Below are positions 42,541 to 51,185 of a stretch of DNA of 64,000 bases, piece by piece; the first letter of the stretch is position 1; each line of letters opens with the position of its first letter. Location: assembly GCF_013349955.1 (NCBI RefSeq), contig NZ_JABVXC010000006.1:118811-182810 (forward strand), read 5' to 3'. Made by a program: the position numbers and the translations under genes. The stretch comes from Onishia taeanensis (lineage in GTDB: Bacteria > Pseudomonadota > Gammaproteobacteria > Pseudomonadales > Halomonadaceae). The notes under the pieces were generated by a model. It worked only from the letters and a program-made list of their open reading frames with translations, did no database searches and had not been told where the DNA came from.

Positions 42541-43319
42541 TGAGCGCATCGACCCGCACCGCCGAGGAGCAGACCATCCGCCGTGACCTGGCCGCCGCCT
42601 ACCGGCTGATGGCGCGGGATGGCATGGACGACGGTATCTCGACCCATATCTCGGCACGCCTGCCCGGCGAGCGCTTCCTGCTCAATGCCTTCGGGCTGCG
42701 CTTCGAGGAAGTCACCGCCGATAGCCTGGTGACGGTGGACGCCGAGGGTGAGGTGCTGGATGACCCCACCGGGCTTGGCATCAACCCTGCCGGCTTCACC
42801 ATCCACAGTGCCATTCACGCGGCACGACCGGACGTTGGCTGCGTACTGCATGCCCACACTGTGGCCGGAGTGGCGGTATCCTGCCTGGAGGAGGGCCTGC
42901 TGCCGCTCAACCAGTGGGCCATGCAGTTCCACCAGCGCATCGGCTATCACGACTACGAGGGCATTGCCCTGGACCTGGATGAGCGGCGCCGGCTGGTCGC
43001 TCACCTAGGGGCGCACAGCGCCATGATCATGCGCCAGCACGGCCTGCTTACCTGCGGCAACTCGGTGGGCGATGCTTTCCTGCGCATGCGCGACCTCGAG
43101 CGTAGCTGCCAGACCCAACTGGCGGCTCAGGCCACCGGGCAGACGCTGCGCCAGGCAAGCCTCGAGCTGTGCGATCACGTAGCGAACCAGTACGACAAGT
43201 GGAACGACAGCGACTACGGTCTCAAGCTTGCCTGGCGTGCCGAATTGCGCCGGCTAGGGATCGAAGCGCCTGCTCAACCACACCGTGCCCAGGAGGCCAC
43301 CAACTCCACGGTCGCCTGA
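42540..43319 (+). CDS. Class II aldolase/adducin-family protein
   Basis: 259-residue member of the zinc-dependent class II aldolase fold. Metal His in LHAHTVAGVAV and later in MRQHGLLTCG; an acidic residue expected in FLLNAFGLRFEEV. Related to fuculose-phosphate-aldolase-like and decarboxylase-like proteins of unknown specificity. It is coupled to the binding-protein gene (taatg) and is the last gene of tmp module 2, where module 1 instead has an aminotransferase. Role in phosphonate use is unclear. Confidence 0.85.
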   Translation: MSASTRTAEEQTIRRDLAAAYRLMARDGMDDGISTHISARLPGERFLLNAFGLRFEEVTADSLVTVDAEGEVLDDPTGLGINPAGFTIHSAIHAARPDVGCVLHAHTVAGVAVSCLEEGLLPLNQWAMQFHQRIGYHDYEGIALDLDERRRLVAHLGAHSAMIMRQHGLLTCGNSVGDAFLRMRDLERSCQTQLAAQATGQTLRQASLELCDHVANQYDKWNDSDYGLKLAWRAELRRLGIEAPAQPHRAQEATNSTVA

Positions 43320-43383
43320 CCGACGATCCTGGAGGTGAGGGCGAGGGGCCTACCTCCTTCGAATGCCTGACCCCAGACAGCAC

Positions 43384-43414
43384 AAGGCCCGCAACGTCTA
43401 GCGTTGCGGGCCTT
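43384..43414 (+). terminator. Terminator of tmp operon 2
   Basis: 13-bp perfect stem aaggcccgcaacg / cgttgcgggcctt with a 5-base loop, followed by TCTGTTTG. Located 65 bases after the aldolase stop. Confidence 0.82.
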
Positions 43415-43472
43415 TCTGTTTGTCCGGGCAGTTTATGCCGGACTCGCTTTGCCGTCGTTGTCGCGTGCCGGC

Positions 43473-44693
43473 TCAGTAGTCCTTGAGCAGTACTTCGAGG
43501 GCAAAGGCGTTGCCTGACAGCTCGCCGAAGCTGACCGCTGGGGTTTCAGGCACGGCAGCGCTAGGCCAGGCAGTCATCATGTCCTCGTAGGCCTCGACCA
43601 CTTCCGGGTAGGCCGGGCCGTTCGCGGCACTCAGCGTCGCTTCCTGAGCCGTGAGCATCTCACGACCGACCAGCATGAAGCCGTGGCCGTCCTGATATTC
43701 GGGACCGTTGACGAACTGCTCACCATCGATGGCCTCGATGTACTCGGCCAGGGCGGTGTTGGTCAGCGCCAGCAGTACCCGGCTCTGGAAGGTAGCGTCC
43801 TGCTTGAGAGACGGGTCGATCGCGGCCTGGGCGTCGTGGATCGCCTGGCGCGCCGCTTCATAGTCGTCTTCCAGACCGGACCAAGCGCCGCCTTCAGAAG
43901 CTTCTTCGGCCACCTTCATCAAGACCGGCTTGAGGCCCTCGACGCCACGGGCATCCAGACCCGCTTCAAGCGAGGTGTAGTACTCGGCCACGGGATGATA
44001 AAAGTGCGCCAGGGCGTTGTCCTTGGCACCGTCACGATACAGCTCGCTGGCAACCCGCAGGTGGCCTTCCATCAGCGCCAGGGTAGTGACGTAGACGCCC
44101 GGGTTGGTGGAGGAATAGCTGCTGCCGCCTTCACCACCTTCACCGCCTTCACCACCTTCACCGCCTTCACCGCCTTCACCACCTTCACCGCCTTCGCCAC
44201 CTTCACCGCCGGCATCGGCACTCAGGTAATCGAAGACACTAAAGGCACTGTTGCCGCCACCTTCACCGCCTTCGCCGCCTTCTCCACCTTCGCCGCTCTC
44301 ACCACCGTGATGGGCGCCTGACTCACCACCTTCACCCGACTCGCCGCCGTGGTGGCTGCCATGCCCTTCACCGCCTTCACCCGACTCGCCACCATGGTGG
44401 GAGCCATGTCCTTCACCACCTTCACCCGACTCGCCACCATGGTGGGAGCCGTGGCCTTCACCGCCTTCGCCGGACTCACCGCCGTGATGAGAGCCGTGGC
44501 CTTCACCGCCTTCTCCCGACTCGCCGCCGTGATGGGAACCGTGGCCTTCGCCGCCTTCTCCCGCGCTTTCCATCAGCTGGGCGTCGCTATTGCCGACGGC
44601 CTCTTCGTCGCCGCTCGCCCAAGCGGCGCTGCTGGCGCCCAGAAAGACACTAGCTCCGATTCCGACCCATAACTTCGTCCGCGTGTTGGACAT
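43473..44693 (-). CDS. Exported His/Gly/Glu-repeat protein with a helical C-terminal domain
   Basis: 406 residues. Signal peptide (VGIGASVFLGASSAAWA-S), then about 90 residues of a 15-residue repeat (GEGGEGHGSHHGGES, five good copies and one degenerate), a run of GGE triplets, a short spacer (NSAFSVFDYLSADA), a second run of GGE triplets, and a 210-residue helical domain (GHLRVASELYRDGAKDNAL; HFYHPVAEYYTSLEAGL). The repeats offer many His and Glu ligands, so periplasmic binding of metal or of positively charged compounds is plausible. I do not recognise the C-terminal domain. Start 44693 follows GGAGATCATC. Divergent from a PiuC-like gene. Confidence 0.75.
   Translation of the reverse strand: MSNTRTKLWVGIGASVFLGASSAAWASGDEEAVGNSDAQLMESAGEGGEGHGSHHGGESGEGGEGHGSHHGGESGEGGEGHGSHHGGESGEGGEGHGSHHGGESGEGGEGHGSHHGGESGEGGESGAHHGGESGEGGEGGEGGEGGGNSAFSVFDYLSADAGGEGGEGGEGGEGGEGGEGGEGGEGGEGGSSYSSTNPGVYVTTLALMEGHLRVASELYRDGAKDNALAHFYHPVAEYYTSLEAGLDARGVEGLKPVLMKVAEEASEGGAWSGLEDDYEAARQAIHDAQAAIDPSLKQDATFQSRVLLALTNTALAEYIEAIDGEQFVNGPEYQDGHGFMLVGREMLTAQEATLSAANGPAYPEVVEAYEDMMTAWPSAAVPETPAVSFGELSGNAFALEVLLKDY
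44125..44213. repeat. GGE-triplet coding repeat
   Basis: A run of 9-base units (ttcaccgcc and close variants on the plus strand) encodes consecutive Gly-Gly-Glu triplets in the minus-strand protein. Units vary mainly at third positions, which argues for selection on the protein. Confidence 0.85.
44295..44561. repeat. 45-bp tandem coding repeat, six copies
   Basis: Five full 45-base units plus one 42-base degenerate unit encode the 15-residue His-rich repeat. Units differ at synonymous positions (for example ggtgggagcc versus gatgagagcc), so the array is old enough to have diverged at DNA level while the peptide stayed constant. Confidence 0.88.
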
Positions 44694-44861
44694 GATGATC
44701 TCCATGCTGTTGCGCTATCGTATTGTGTGAGAAGCGGCAGCCAGCCCGCAGCAACGAGTGACGTGCGCCTGCCTTGCCCAGGCTGGTAGGATGCCGGCCA
44801 TTATCCTGAAATACAAACGATTAACATTTGGTCCTGATTTCTCATCTCACCGGAGCCCACC

Positions 44862-45536
44862 GTGATCCTCTGTATCGCCGACATCCTAACGCCCGAGCTG
44901 CTTGAACGGACCCGCGCCACCCTGGCCGAGGTACCCTTCAAGGATGGTCGCGAGACGGCCGGCTGGCATGCCCGCACGGTCAAGCGCAACCAGCAGGCCG
45001 ATGGCCGCAACCCCGAGGTGGCGGCGCTGCGCGAGGAGCTCACCAAGGCGCTCACTCGCCATCCACTCTTCCAGATGGCGGTGCGCCCGGCGCGCATGAA
45101 ACCGCTGATGTTCAGCCGCTATGATGTCGGCATGGCTTACGGCAATCACGTCGATGATGCCGTGATGGGCAGCCCCGGCGGCGCCCTGCGCACCGACATC
45201 TCCTATACCCTGTTTCTGGGAGACCCCGCCAGCTATGACGGCGGTGAGCTGCTGATCGAGTCCACCGCCGGCGAGCAGACCTTCAAGCTGCCGGCGGGCT
45301 CGCTGGTGCTCTATCCCTCATCGAGCCTGCATCGGGTCGAGGAAGTCACCCGCGGGGAGCGGCTCGCCGCGGTGGGTTGGGCGCAGAGTCAGGTGCGCGA
45401 TCCACGCCAGCGCGAAGTGCTGTTCGACCTGGACACCACCCGTCGCCAGCTCTTCGACGAGAGCGGCAACACCGATGCCTTCAAGACGCTCTCCAAGAGC
45501 TACGCCAACCTGCTGCGAATGTGGGTGGAGGTATAA
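44862..45536 (+). CDS. piuC: PKHD-type 2-oxoglutarate/Fe(II) hydroxylase (PiuC/YbiX-like)
   Basis: 224-residue dioxygenase. Fe ligands H96-x-D98 (GNHVDDAV) and H157 (SSSLHRVEEV), with R167 for 2-oxoglutarate. The C-terminal ESGNTDAFKTLSKSYANLLRMW is diagnostic for the YbiX/PiuC family, usually linked to siderophore receptors and iron limitation. Start is GTG 44862, with GGAG 8 bases upstream. Here no TonB receptor is adjacent; the divergent neighbour is the His-rich repeat protein. I found no clear Fur box between them. Confidence 0.88.
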   Translation: MILCIADILTPELLERTRATLAEVPFKDGRETAGWHARTVKRNQQADGRNPEVAALREELTKALTRHPLFQMAVRPARMKPLMFSRYDVGMAYGNHVDDAVMGSPGGALRTDISYTLFLGDPASYDGGELLIESTAGEQTFKLPAGSLVLYPSSSLHRVEEVTRGERLAAVGWAQSQVRDPRQREVLFDLDTTRRQLFDESGNTDAFKTLSKSYANLLRMWVEV

Positions 45537-45685
45537 GGGCGGTGTGACGTCTCGAGCGAAGATGCCGTAAGGTTGCACAGGATAGCCCGTCGCCCAGGTG
45601 AAGCCTGCTCGAAGCCATTGGGTGCGCCTTTTTGAGAGACCTGTTAAAAGAGCTACTTAAGAGAGCTACCCGCCGAGGACATGCC

Positions 45686-46072
45686 ATGACCGCACCGACG
45701 ACACCTCAGCGCCCGCGCAACGTACTGGGTGAACCGCTGGCTCCCTGCTGCCACGAGAACGCCAGCGGCTTTTACCGTGACGGCTTCTGCCGGGTGGGCC
45801 CCGAGGACATCGGCGTGCACGCTATCTGCGCCGAGGTCACCGAGCAATTTCTGGTCTTCAGCCGCGCCCGGGGCAACGACCTGGTCACGCCGCGCCCGGA
45901 TGTCGGCTTTCCGGGCCTCACGCCCGGCGATCGCTGGTGCCTGTGCGCCGGTCGCTGGCAGGAAGCGCTTGCCGTCGGACTTGCTCCACCTGTCCTTCTG
46001 GCGTCGACCGATCAGCGAGCGCTGGACGTGGTAACGATCGAGGATCTGCGTCGCCACGCGCTGGATGGCTAA
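45686..46072 (+). CDS. DUF2237 family protein
   Basis: 128 residues with the strongly conserved family pattern: NVLGEPLAPCC, TGFYRDGFC-like segment (SGFYRDGFCRVGPEDIGVH), ICAEVTEQFLVFS, RGNDL and GDRWCLCAGRWQEA. Several Cys suggest metal or redox chemistry, but the function is unknown. Start 45686 is chosen with GAGGACATGCC upstream; the open frame extends further 5' without resemblance. Confidence 0.88.
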   Translation: MTAPTTPQRPRNVLGEPLAPCCHENASGFYRDGFCRVGPEDIGVHAICAEVTEQFLVFSRARGNDLVTPRPDVGFPGLTPGDRWCLCAGRWQEALAVGLAPPVLLASTDQRALDVVTIEDLRRHALDG

Positions 46073-46124
46073 ATAGACCGGCCTAGCGACGCAGTCGCGG
46101 TTTGGCTAATCGCCAGGCAGGCGA

Positions 46125-46868
46125 CTAGGTCAGCGCCTGCCACAGCAAGTTAAGGCCGACGATGAACATCGCCACAATGACCAGCCGAAAGAACAGCGTT
46201 TCATTGACGCGACTCTGGAGCCACAGACCGCTGCGTACGCCGGCCCAGGCGACAGGTACCAGCAACAGCGACGCCCAGGCGCTCGTTACGTTCACCTCGC
46301 CAAGCCATATGTAGGGACCTAGTTTGATCACGTTGACCACCGCGAACGACACGGCGCAAGTGGCAATAAAGGTCTTTTTAGGATACTTGCGCGGCAGCAG
46401 GTAGACGTTGATCGGCGGCGCGCCGGAATGAGCCATAAAGCTGGTAAAACCGCAGACGCTCGCTGCAGGCAGGGCCCAGCGGCTAGAAATGGGCTTTTTG
46501 GCAACGGGCTTTAACAGCATATAAGCGGCGAACAGTAGGGTGATTACGCCGAGCACCAGACGCACGCCCTGCTCACTCAGGCTGCCAAATAGCAGCGCTC
46601 CTACTCCCACACCGACAAACAGCCCCGGCACGAAGCGCCACACTTCCGCCGTTGCCTGCTTTCCCCACCAGGCCTTCACCGCAAAGACATCCATGACCAG
46701 CAGCAGCGGTAGCAGCAGGCCTGCCGCATGAGTCGGGCTGATGGCGAGTGCCATCAGCGGTACCGAGAGCGTGCCGAAGCCCCCGGCAAATCCCCCTTTC
46801 GAGACGCCTGTCAGATAAACGGAAAAAACGATCAATAGCCAGGCGACAACGGAGTAATCAGGGAGCAT
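46125..46868 (-). CDS. TSUP-family exporter (TauE/SafE)
   Basis: 247 residues with seven to eight membrane helices; family pattern YLTGVSKGGFAGGFGTLSVPLMAL and the second-half repeat FTSFMAHSGAPPINVYLLPRK. A second, only distantly related TSUP protein is at 31484-32245. Substrate unknown. Monocistronic; converges on DUF2237. Confidence 0.85.
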   Translation of the reverse strand: MLPDYSVVAWLLIVFSVYLTGVSKGGFAGGFGTLSVPLMALAISPTHAAGLLLPLLLVMDVFAVKAWWGKQATAEVWRFVPGLFVGVGVGALLFGSLSEQGVRLVLGVITLLFAAYMLLKPVAKKPISSRWALPAASVCGFTSFMAHSGAPPINVYLLPRKYPKKTFIATCAVSFAVVNVIKLGPYIWLGEVNVTSAWASLLLVPVAWAGVRSGLWLQSRVNETLFFRLVIVAMFIVGLNLLWQALT

Positions 46869-47272
46869 GCCAAGTCCTTAACGGCCCATAATGACACATC
46901 GATAAAGCGACGAGTGCTGACAGTATTGCTACGCATGATAATGCCTCACATGGCTGCCGACTGGTACCTCAGTATCAATTAGGCGAGAGACATTCGAGGC
47001 CGACTCTTCGCGCATAACAGCAGCGCAAAACAACATTAACTGCATCTTATAAAACACATAGAAAAACTCATTCGCCAAGATGAATCAACACCTTACCCTT
47101 AGAAATAAGCGCATTACTTGCTATGTCATTTTATCTACTTATGTATAGGGGAGGTGGGAATTTCACGATAAAGTCACGCAAAGGGCGGCCCATTCTTATT
47201 TGACAGCCTAGAAACGGGGCGCTCATATTGTCTCGGCGGAATAATAAAAACTCACCACCAAGCGAGATGATC
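46869..47272. promoter_or_regulatory. AT-rich intergenic region with a promoter candidate
   Basis: 404 bases, distinctly richer in A+T than the flanks. A perfect TTGACA at 47200-47205 followed after 18 bases by CATATT (47224-47229) is a good sigma-70 promoter candidate for the binding-protein gene starting at 47273. No open frame with family resemblance was found in the rest. Confidence 0.5.
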
Positions 47273-48130
47273 ATGAAAGGAATAACAACATCAATCCTGC
47301 CTGCTGTCATGGTGGGCACCATGGTACTCGGCAGCAGTCTGGCGGCCACTGCATACGCACAAGACCCTTACACCGTTGGCGTCGAAGCCTCTTTCCCCCC
47401 CTGGGCTTACGTGGAAGGCGGAGAATTCAAGGGCATTGCCATCGACGCGATGGAGGCGATTGCCGAGCAAGCGGGCATCGAGATTGAATTCCAGGACATG
47501 CCCTTCCCCTCGCTGATCCCCGCTCTGGCAGCGGAGAAGATCGATATACTCGCCACCGGCCTTACCGTCACCGAAGAACGTAGTCAAAACATCGACTTCA
47601 CCATCCCTTGGTGGGAAACCAACGACGTCGTGCTGGTACCCGAGGATTCCGACCTCAACGTCTTTACCGCCGTGTGCTGTGGCGCCAAGGTCGGCGTGCA
47701 GGGTGGCTCCTCCCAGCAGGCGTGGATGGAAGAGAACGTGCTGAACTCCAGTGACATCGACGTTGAATTGGCCAAATACGACAACTACGTCACGGCAGTG
47801 GACGATATGGCGATCGGCCGCATCTCTTCGGTTATCGTCGACGATACGTCCGCTCAGGAGTACATCAACGCCGGCAAGGCCGTGAAGATGGCCGGCAAGA
47901 TCTACATCCGCGCTCCGCTCGCGCTGGCCGTGGCCAAGGACGATCCTCAGGGCATCCTAGGCGACCTGAACCAGGGCATCATGGCCATCTACGACTCCGG
48001 AGAGTGGGGGAAGATTGTCGGAGAGTACATCCCTGGCGTCACGGTGCCTGCCATCCCGGGCCACATGCCAGATTTCGTCGACACCTACCAGAAACCGGTC
48101 GCTGGCCTTCCCGAGCTCGGCAACGAATAA
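47273..48130 (+). CDS. Amino-acid ABC transporter substrate-binding protein
   Basis: 285-residue periplasmic binding protein, family 3. Signal peptide (ILPAVMVGTMVLGSSLAATAYA-Q), then YTVGVEASFPPWAYVEGGEFKG, IDAMEAIAEQAG and EKIDILATGLTVTEERS. An unusual CC pair occurs in TAVCCGAKVGVQGG. Start at ATG 47273 (MKG); ATG 47267 would add two residues. Followed by a strong hairpin, then permease, ATPase and second permease. Ligand not determined. Confidence 0.9.
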   Translation: MKGITTSILPAVMVGTMVLGSSLAATAYAQDPYTVGVEASFPPWAYVEGGEFKGIAIDAMEAIAEQAGIEIEFQDMPFPSLIPALAAEKIDILATGLTVTEERSQNIDFTIPWWETNDVVLVPEDSDLNVFTAVCCGAKVGVQGGSSQQAWMEENVLNSSDIDVELAKYDNYVTAVDDMAIGRISSVIVDDTSAQEYINAGKAVKMAGKIYIRAPLALAVAKDDPQGILGDLNQGIMAIYDSGEWGKIVGEYIPGVTVPAIPGHMPDFVDTYQKPVAGLPELGNE

Positions 48131-48141
48131 ACCGATCTGAC

Positions 48142-48176
48142 GGCGGGCACCTTCCAGCCAAGGGAGGGTGCCCGCC
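48142..48176 (+). other. Intercistronic stem-loop after the binding-protein gene
   Basis: 10-bp perfect stem ggcgggcacc / ggtgcccgcc with a 15-base loop, no T run, 11 bases after the binding-protein stop and 17 bases before the permease start. Likely a transcript-stabilising or partial-termination element that sets the ratio of binding protein to membrane components. Confidence 0.65.
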
Positions 48177-48193
48177 ACGCAAGGGAAATCGGC

Positions 48194-48862
48194 ATGGATA
48201 TCTACGACGTACTGCTTCGCGATTTCCCCTTCCTACTGAAGGGGTTGGGCGTCGCCATCGTGCTGTTGGCCGCCCTCTTGGCGATTGGCTTCCTGCTGGG
48301 CATGGCGATCTGCCTGATAACACTCTATGGCCCCAAGACACGCTTGGTGCAATGGCCGCTGGTAGTGTACGAGCGCGTCTTCCGTGGCGTTCCCATTATC
48401 ATCATGCTGTTCATCTTCTTCTACGGTCTCTCCGGCATCGCCGATATCCCGGCCTTTACCGCCGCGATACTGGCCATGGGCCTGCGTTCCGCGGCCTACC
48501 AGTCACAGATATTTCGCAGCGCCTTCCAGTCCGTGCCCGCCGGCCAGATGATGGCGGCCAGGGCCATGGGCATGTCCAAGGTCAAGGCGATTCGCCATAT
48601 TATCTTTCCCCAGGCGGCACGGCATGCGATTGGGCCCTGGACCAACGAGTTCTCCTCGGAAATCAAGGAGACCTCCCTGGCCTATGTCATCGGGGTTGTC
48701 GAGCTGACCCGCCAGGCGCACTACATCATCACCAGCACCCAGGGCAACGTGCTGACCGTGTTTGCCGTCGTGGCGCTTTTGTATTTCATCCTCAATCGAG
48801 CGGGCAACAGCCTGCTGTACGCCTTCGAACGCAAGCTGGCCGTGCCGGGCTTCGAAAAATAA
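48194..48862 (+). CDS. Amino-acid ABC transporter permease (first)
   Basis: 222-residue inner-membrane permease. Membrane segments begin at [20 protein letters not shown]; the ATPase-docking loop is [36 protein letters not shown] precedes the ATG. Partner of the permease at 49626-50294. Confidence 0.9.
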   Translation: MDIYDVLLRDFPFLLKGLGVAIVLLAALLAIGFLLGMAICLITLYGPKTRLVQWPLVVYERVFRGVPIIIMLFIFFYGLSGIADIPAFTAAILAMGLRSAAYQSQIFRSAFQSVPAGQMMAARAMGMSKVKAIRHIIFPQAARHAIGPWTNEFSSEIKETSLAYVIGVVELTRQAHYIITSTQGNVLTVFAVVALLYFILNRAGNSLLYAFERKLAVPGFEK

Positions 48863-48881
48863 CGCGAGAGGAACGCCAAGA

Positions 48882-49622
48882 ATGGCCGACGATCTGATTC
48901 TGGACGTGCAGGATGTGAAAAAAGCCTATGACGGCCTGGAGGTGCTCAAGGGCATCAGCTTCGGGCTACGCAAGGGCGACACCAAGGTCTTGATTGGGCC
49001 CTCCGGCTCGGGGAAAAGCACCCTGCTGCGTTGCATTAACCACCTCACGGTGCCGGATGCCGGGCGCATCTACCTCAACGGCCATGAGGTGCTGGATGAC
49101 AACATCGATGCGATGCGGGCGCGTATGGGCTTCGTCTTCCAGGACTTCAACCTCTTCTCGCATCTGTCCGTGCTCGACAACGTGCGTATCTGCCAGATCA
49201 AGGTCAACGGCGCCACAAAGGAAGCCGCGACCCAGCGCGCCAAGCGCGAGCTGGAACGGGTGGGCCTTGGTGATAAGGCCGACGCCTATCCGGCGGAGCT
49301 TTCCGGCGGCCAGCAACAGCGGGTCTCCATTGCCCGCGCCCTGGCCATGGATCCCGATGTGCTGCTGTTCGACGAACCGACCTCGGCGCTGGACCCCGAG
49401 CTGACCGGCGAGGTCGTGCGAGTGATGCAGCAGCTGGCAGCCGAGGGCATGACCATGGTGGTGGTGACCCACGAAATGAGCTTTGCCCGCCAGGCCGCCG
49501 ACGAAATCATCTTCATGGAGAACGGCCATATCGTCGAGCAGGGGACACCGGACGCAATGTTCACCGACTCCGTCCACGAGCGGACAAGGGCCTTCCTCAA
49601 CGTCATCGCGGAGCACGGCTAA
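48882..49622 (+). CDS. Amino-acid ABC transporter ATP-binding protein
   Basis: 246-residue ABC ATPase. Walker [11 protein letters not shown]-loop [14 protein letters not shown], signature LSGGQQQR, Walker [12 protein letters not shown] and VVTHEMSFA. The longer open frame upstream overlaps the permease and is not used; ATG 48882 has GAGAGGAACGCCAAG before it. Second ATPase of this type in the window. Confidence 0.92.
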   Translation: MADDLILDVQDVKKAYDGLEVLKGISFGLRKGDTKVLIGPSGSGKSTLLRCINHLTVPDAGRIYLNGHEVLDDNIDAMRARMGFVFQDFNLFSHLSVLDNVRICQIKVNGATKEAATQRAKRELERVGLGDKADAYPAELSGGQQQRVSIARALAMDPDVLLFDEPTSALDPELTGEVVRVMQQLAAEGMTMVVVTHEMSFARQAADEIIFMENGHIVEQGTPDAMFTDSVHERTRAFLNVIAEHG

Positions 49623-49625
49623 GCC

Positions 49626-50294
49626 ATGCAGGAATTTATCTCCTTCGGTATCCAGTGGCTGCCTGAGCTGCTCAAGGGCGTGCCCATCACCTTGTCGCTA
49701 TGGATCATCGCCATCACGCTGGGCTTCTTTCTCGGCTTGGCGCTGTGCTGGGCAAGGGTCTACGGCAATCGGCTCTTTTACTGGATCAGTACCGTCTATG
49801 TAGAGCTTTTTCGCGGCACGCCGATGCTGGTTCAGATGTTCTTCATCTATTTGGGGCTCCCTCAGGTGGGCATCGTCTTCGACGCCTTCACAGCGGCAGT
49901 GATCGCCATCACCCTCAACAGTGCCGCCTACCAGGCCGAGTACTTCCGTGGCTCGGTACTCTCGGTGCCAAAGGGCCAGATAGTGGCTGCCCGCGCCTGC
50001 GGCATGACGCAGTGGCAGGCGATCCGTCACATCATGCTCCCCCAGGCACTGCGACGAGTGATCCCGCAGTGGTCTAACGAGGCGATCATCGAACTCAAGT
50101 TCACCTCCATCGCCTACACCATCGGCGTGGTGGAGATCACCGCCATCGCCTACGATGTCGGCTCGCGGACCCTGGACTTCTTCATGATCTTCCTCTGGGC
50201 GGGGCTGATCTACCTGGCGCTGACCTCCACGGTGGCAAGCCTGCTGGGCTGGCTCGAGCGGCGCACCTATGTGCCCGGGGTGACCAGCATCTGA
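49626..50294 (+). CDS. Amino-acid ABC transporter permease (second)
   Basis: 222-residue inner-membrane permease with docking loop [23 protein letters not shown]. Starts 3 bases after the ATPase stop. Ends the operon; an intrinsic terminator follows within 10 bases. Confidence 0.9.
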   Translation: MQEFISFGIQWLPELLKGVPITLSLWIIAITLGFFLGLALCWARVYGNRLFYWISTVYVELFRGTPMLVQMFFIYLGLPQVGIVFDAFTAAVIAITLNSAAYQAEYFRGSVLSVPKGQIVAARACGMTQWQAIRHIMLPQALRRVIPQWSNEAIIELKFTSIAYTIGVVEITAIAYDVGSRTLDFFMIFLWAGLIYLALTSTVASLLGWLERRTYVPGVTSI

Positions 50295-50300
50295 ACGCAA

Positions 50301-50332
50301 AAAAGGGCCTGCGATTGCTCGCAGGCCCTTTT
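50301..50332 (+). terminator. Terminator of the second amino-acid ABC operon
   Basis: 13-bp perfect stem aaaagggcctgcg / cgcaggccctttt with a 6-base loop and A/T runs on both flanks. It can also stop transcription of the tRNA gene, which runs toward it on the minus strand. Confidence 0.9.
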
Positions 50333-50341
50333 CGATGTTCT

Positions 50342-50418
50342 TGGCGCGCCCAGAAGGATTCGAACCTTCGACCCCTGCCTTCGGAGGGCAGTACTCTATC
50401 CAGCTGAGCTATGGGCGC
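50342..50418 (-). tRNA. tRNA-Arg (anticodon CCG)
   Basis: 77 bases with an encoded CCA end. The acceptor stem GCGCCCA/TGGGCGC is perfect. D-arm GCTC-AGCTGGATA-GAGT; anticodon arm CTGCC-CTCCGAA-GGCAG with anticodon CCG; T-arm GAAGG-TTCGAAT-CCTTC. All cloverleaf pairs form. It lies on the minus strand, between the ABC operon and the cytochrome gene. Confidence 0.95.
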
Positions 50419-50602
50419 GCAACTGCCGTATCGGCAGTGCCCGATCGGGCGGCCACAATCCTACCCGCCCACTGCGCGACTGTCCAGCCTGATGCAAGGA
50501 GCCGCTCTGGCCACGGCGTTTCCCGCTTCAGTGGTTGCCGTTATACTGATTTTCAGACGCCGATGCGGGCGCTCGATGACAAGAACGCAAGAGGTGGTGA
50601 GA

Positions 50603-51043
50603 GTGAACGTCAGCAAACTGATCATGGGCGGCCTGACCGCTCTGAGCTTGACCGTGACCAGCGCCGCGTCGGCCCAAAGCGACATGAGCCACGAAGCCAT
50701 CGCCGAGCGCCTCGAACCGGTGGGCAAGCTATGCATGGCCGGCGAGGACTGCGGCACGGCCTCAACCAACGCCAGCAGCGGTAGTGACAGCTCAGGCGGC
50801 GAGCTCGACGGCGCCGCCATCTACGGCCAGGTCTGCGCTGCCTGCCACGATACCGGCGCGGCCGGCGCCCCCAAGAAGGGCGATGTCGAGGCCTGGGCAC
50901 CGCGCCTTGAGAAGGGCTCCGAGACCCTCTACAGCCATGCCATCAACGGCTTCAATGCAATGCCGGCCAAGGGCGCCAATCCAAGCCTGTCCGATGATGA
51001 GGTCAAGGCCGCCGTCGATCATCTGGTGGCCACCAGCAAGTAG
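50603..51043 (+). CDS. Cytochrome c5-like monohaem cytochrome
   Basis: 146-residue exported c-type cytochrome. Signal peptide ([20 protein letters not shown]), haem-binding C-A-A-C-H and a distal Met in [15 protein letters not shown], the usual cytochrome c5/c555 arrangement. A small acidic segment with two extra Cys ([12 protein letters not shown]) precedes the Ser/Gly-rich linker. GTG 50603 is taken as start, with GAGGTGGTGA upstream. Periplasmic electron carrier; partner unknown. Confidence 0.85.
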   Translation: MNVSKLIMGGLTALSLTVTSAASAQSDMSHEAIAERLEPVGKLCMAGEDCGTASTNASSGSDSSGGELDGAAIYGQVCAACHDTGAAGAPKKGDVEAWAPRLEKGSETLYSHAINGFNAMPAKGANPSLSDDEVKAAVDHLVATSK

Positions 51044-51099
51044 CCGCGTTTGGGACCGGCTCGACCGCCTGCTAAACACAACGACACCCAGCATTGCAA

Positions 51100-51120
51100 A
51101 GGGGCGCCAATCGCGCCCCT
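51100..51120. terminator. Hairpin between cytochrome and rep genes
   Basis: Stem aggggcg / cgcccct with a 7-base loop in the gap between convergent genes. No long T run, so only a weak terminator candidate. Confidence 0.4.
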
Positions 51121-51185
51121 ATTGCGTTCCCTCTGCGCGCCTGACAATGCTCACCCTCGTCGCGATCAGCCCGGTAAAAGCGGCT

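Noticed and set aside
44125..44561. Dense direct repeats that look like a CRISPR array at first sight
   Set aside because: Units are 45 or 9 bases with no unique spacers and stay in frame within one exported protein; they are coding repeats.
44706..44861. Fur box between the His-rich protein and piuC
   Set aside because: Searched by eye because PiuC relatives are iron-regulated; only a loose AT-rich patch near 44810-44830 was found, without the 7-1-7 symmetry.
50411..50602. Longer cytochrome frame starting inside the tRNA gene
   Set aside because: The signal peptide begins at about GTG 50603 with a good ribosome-binding site; the extension would overlap the tRNA.
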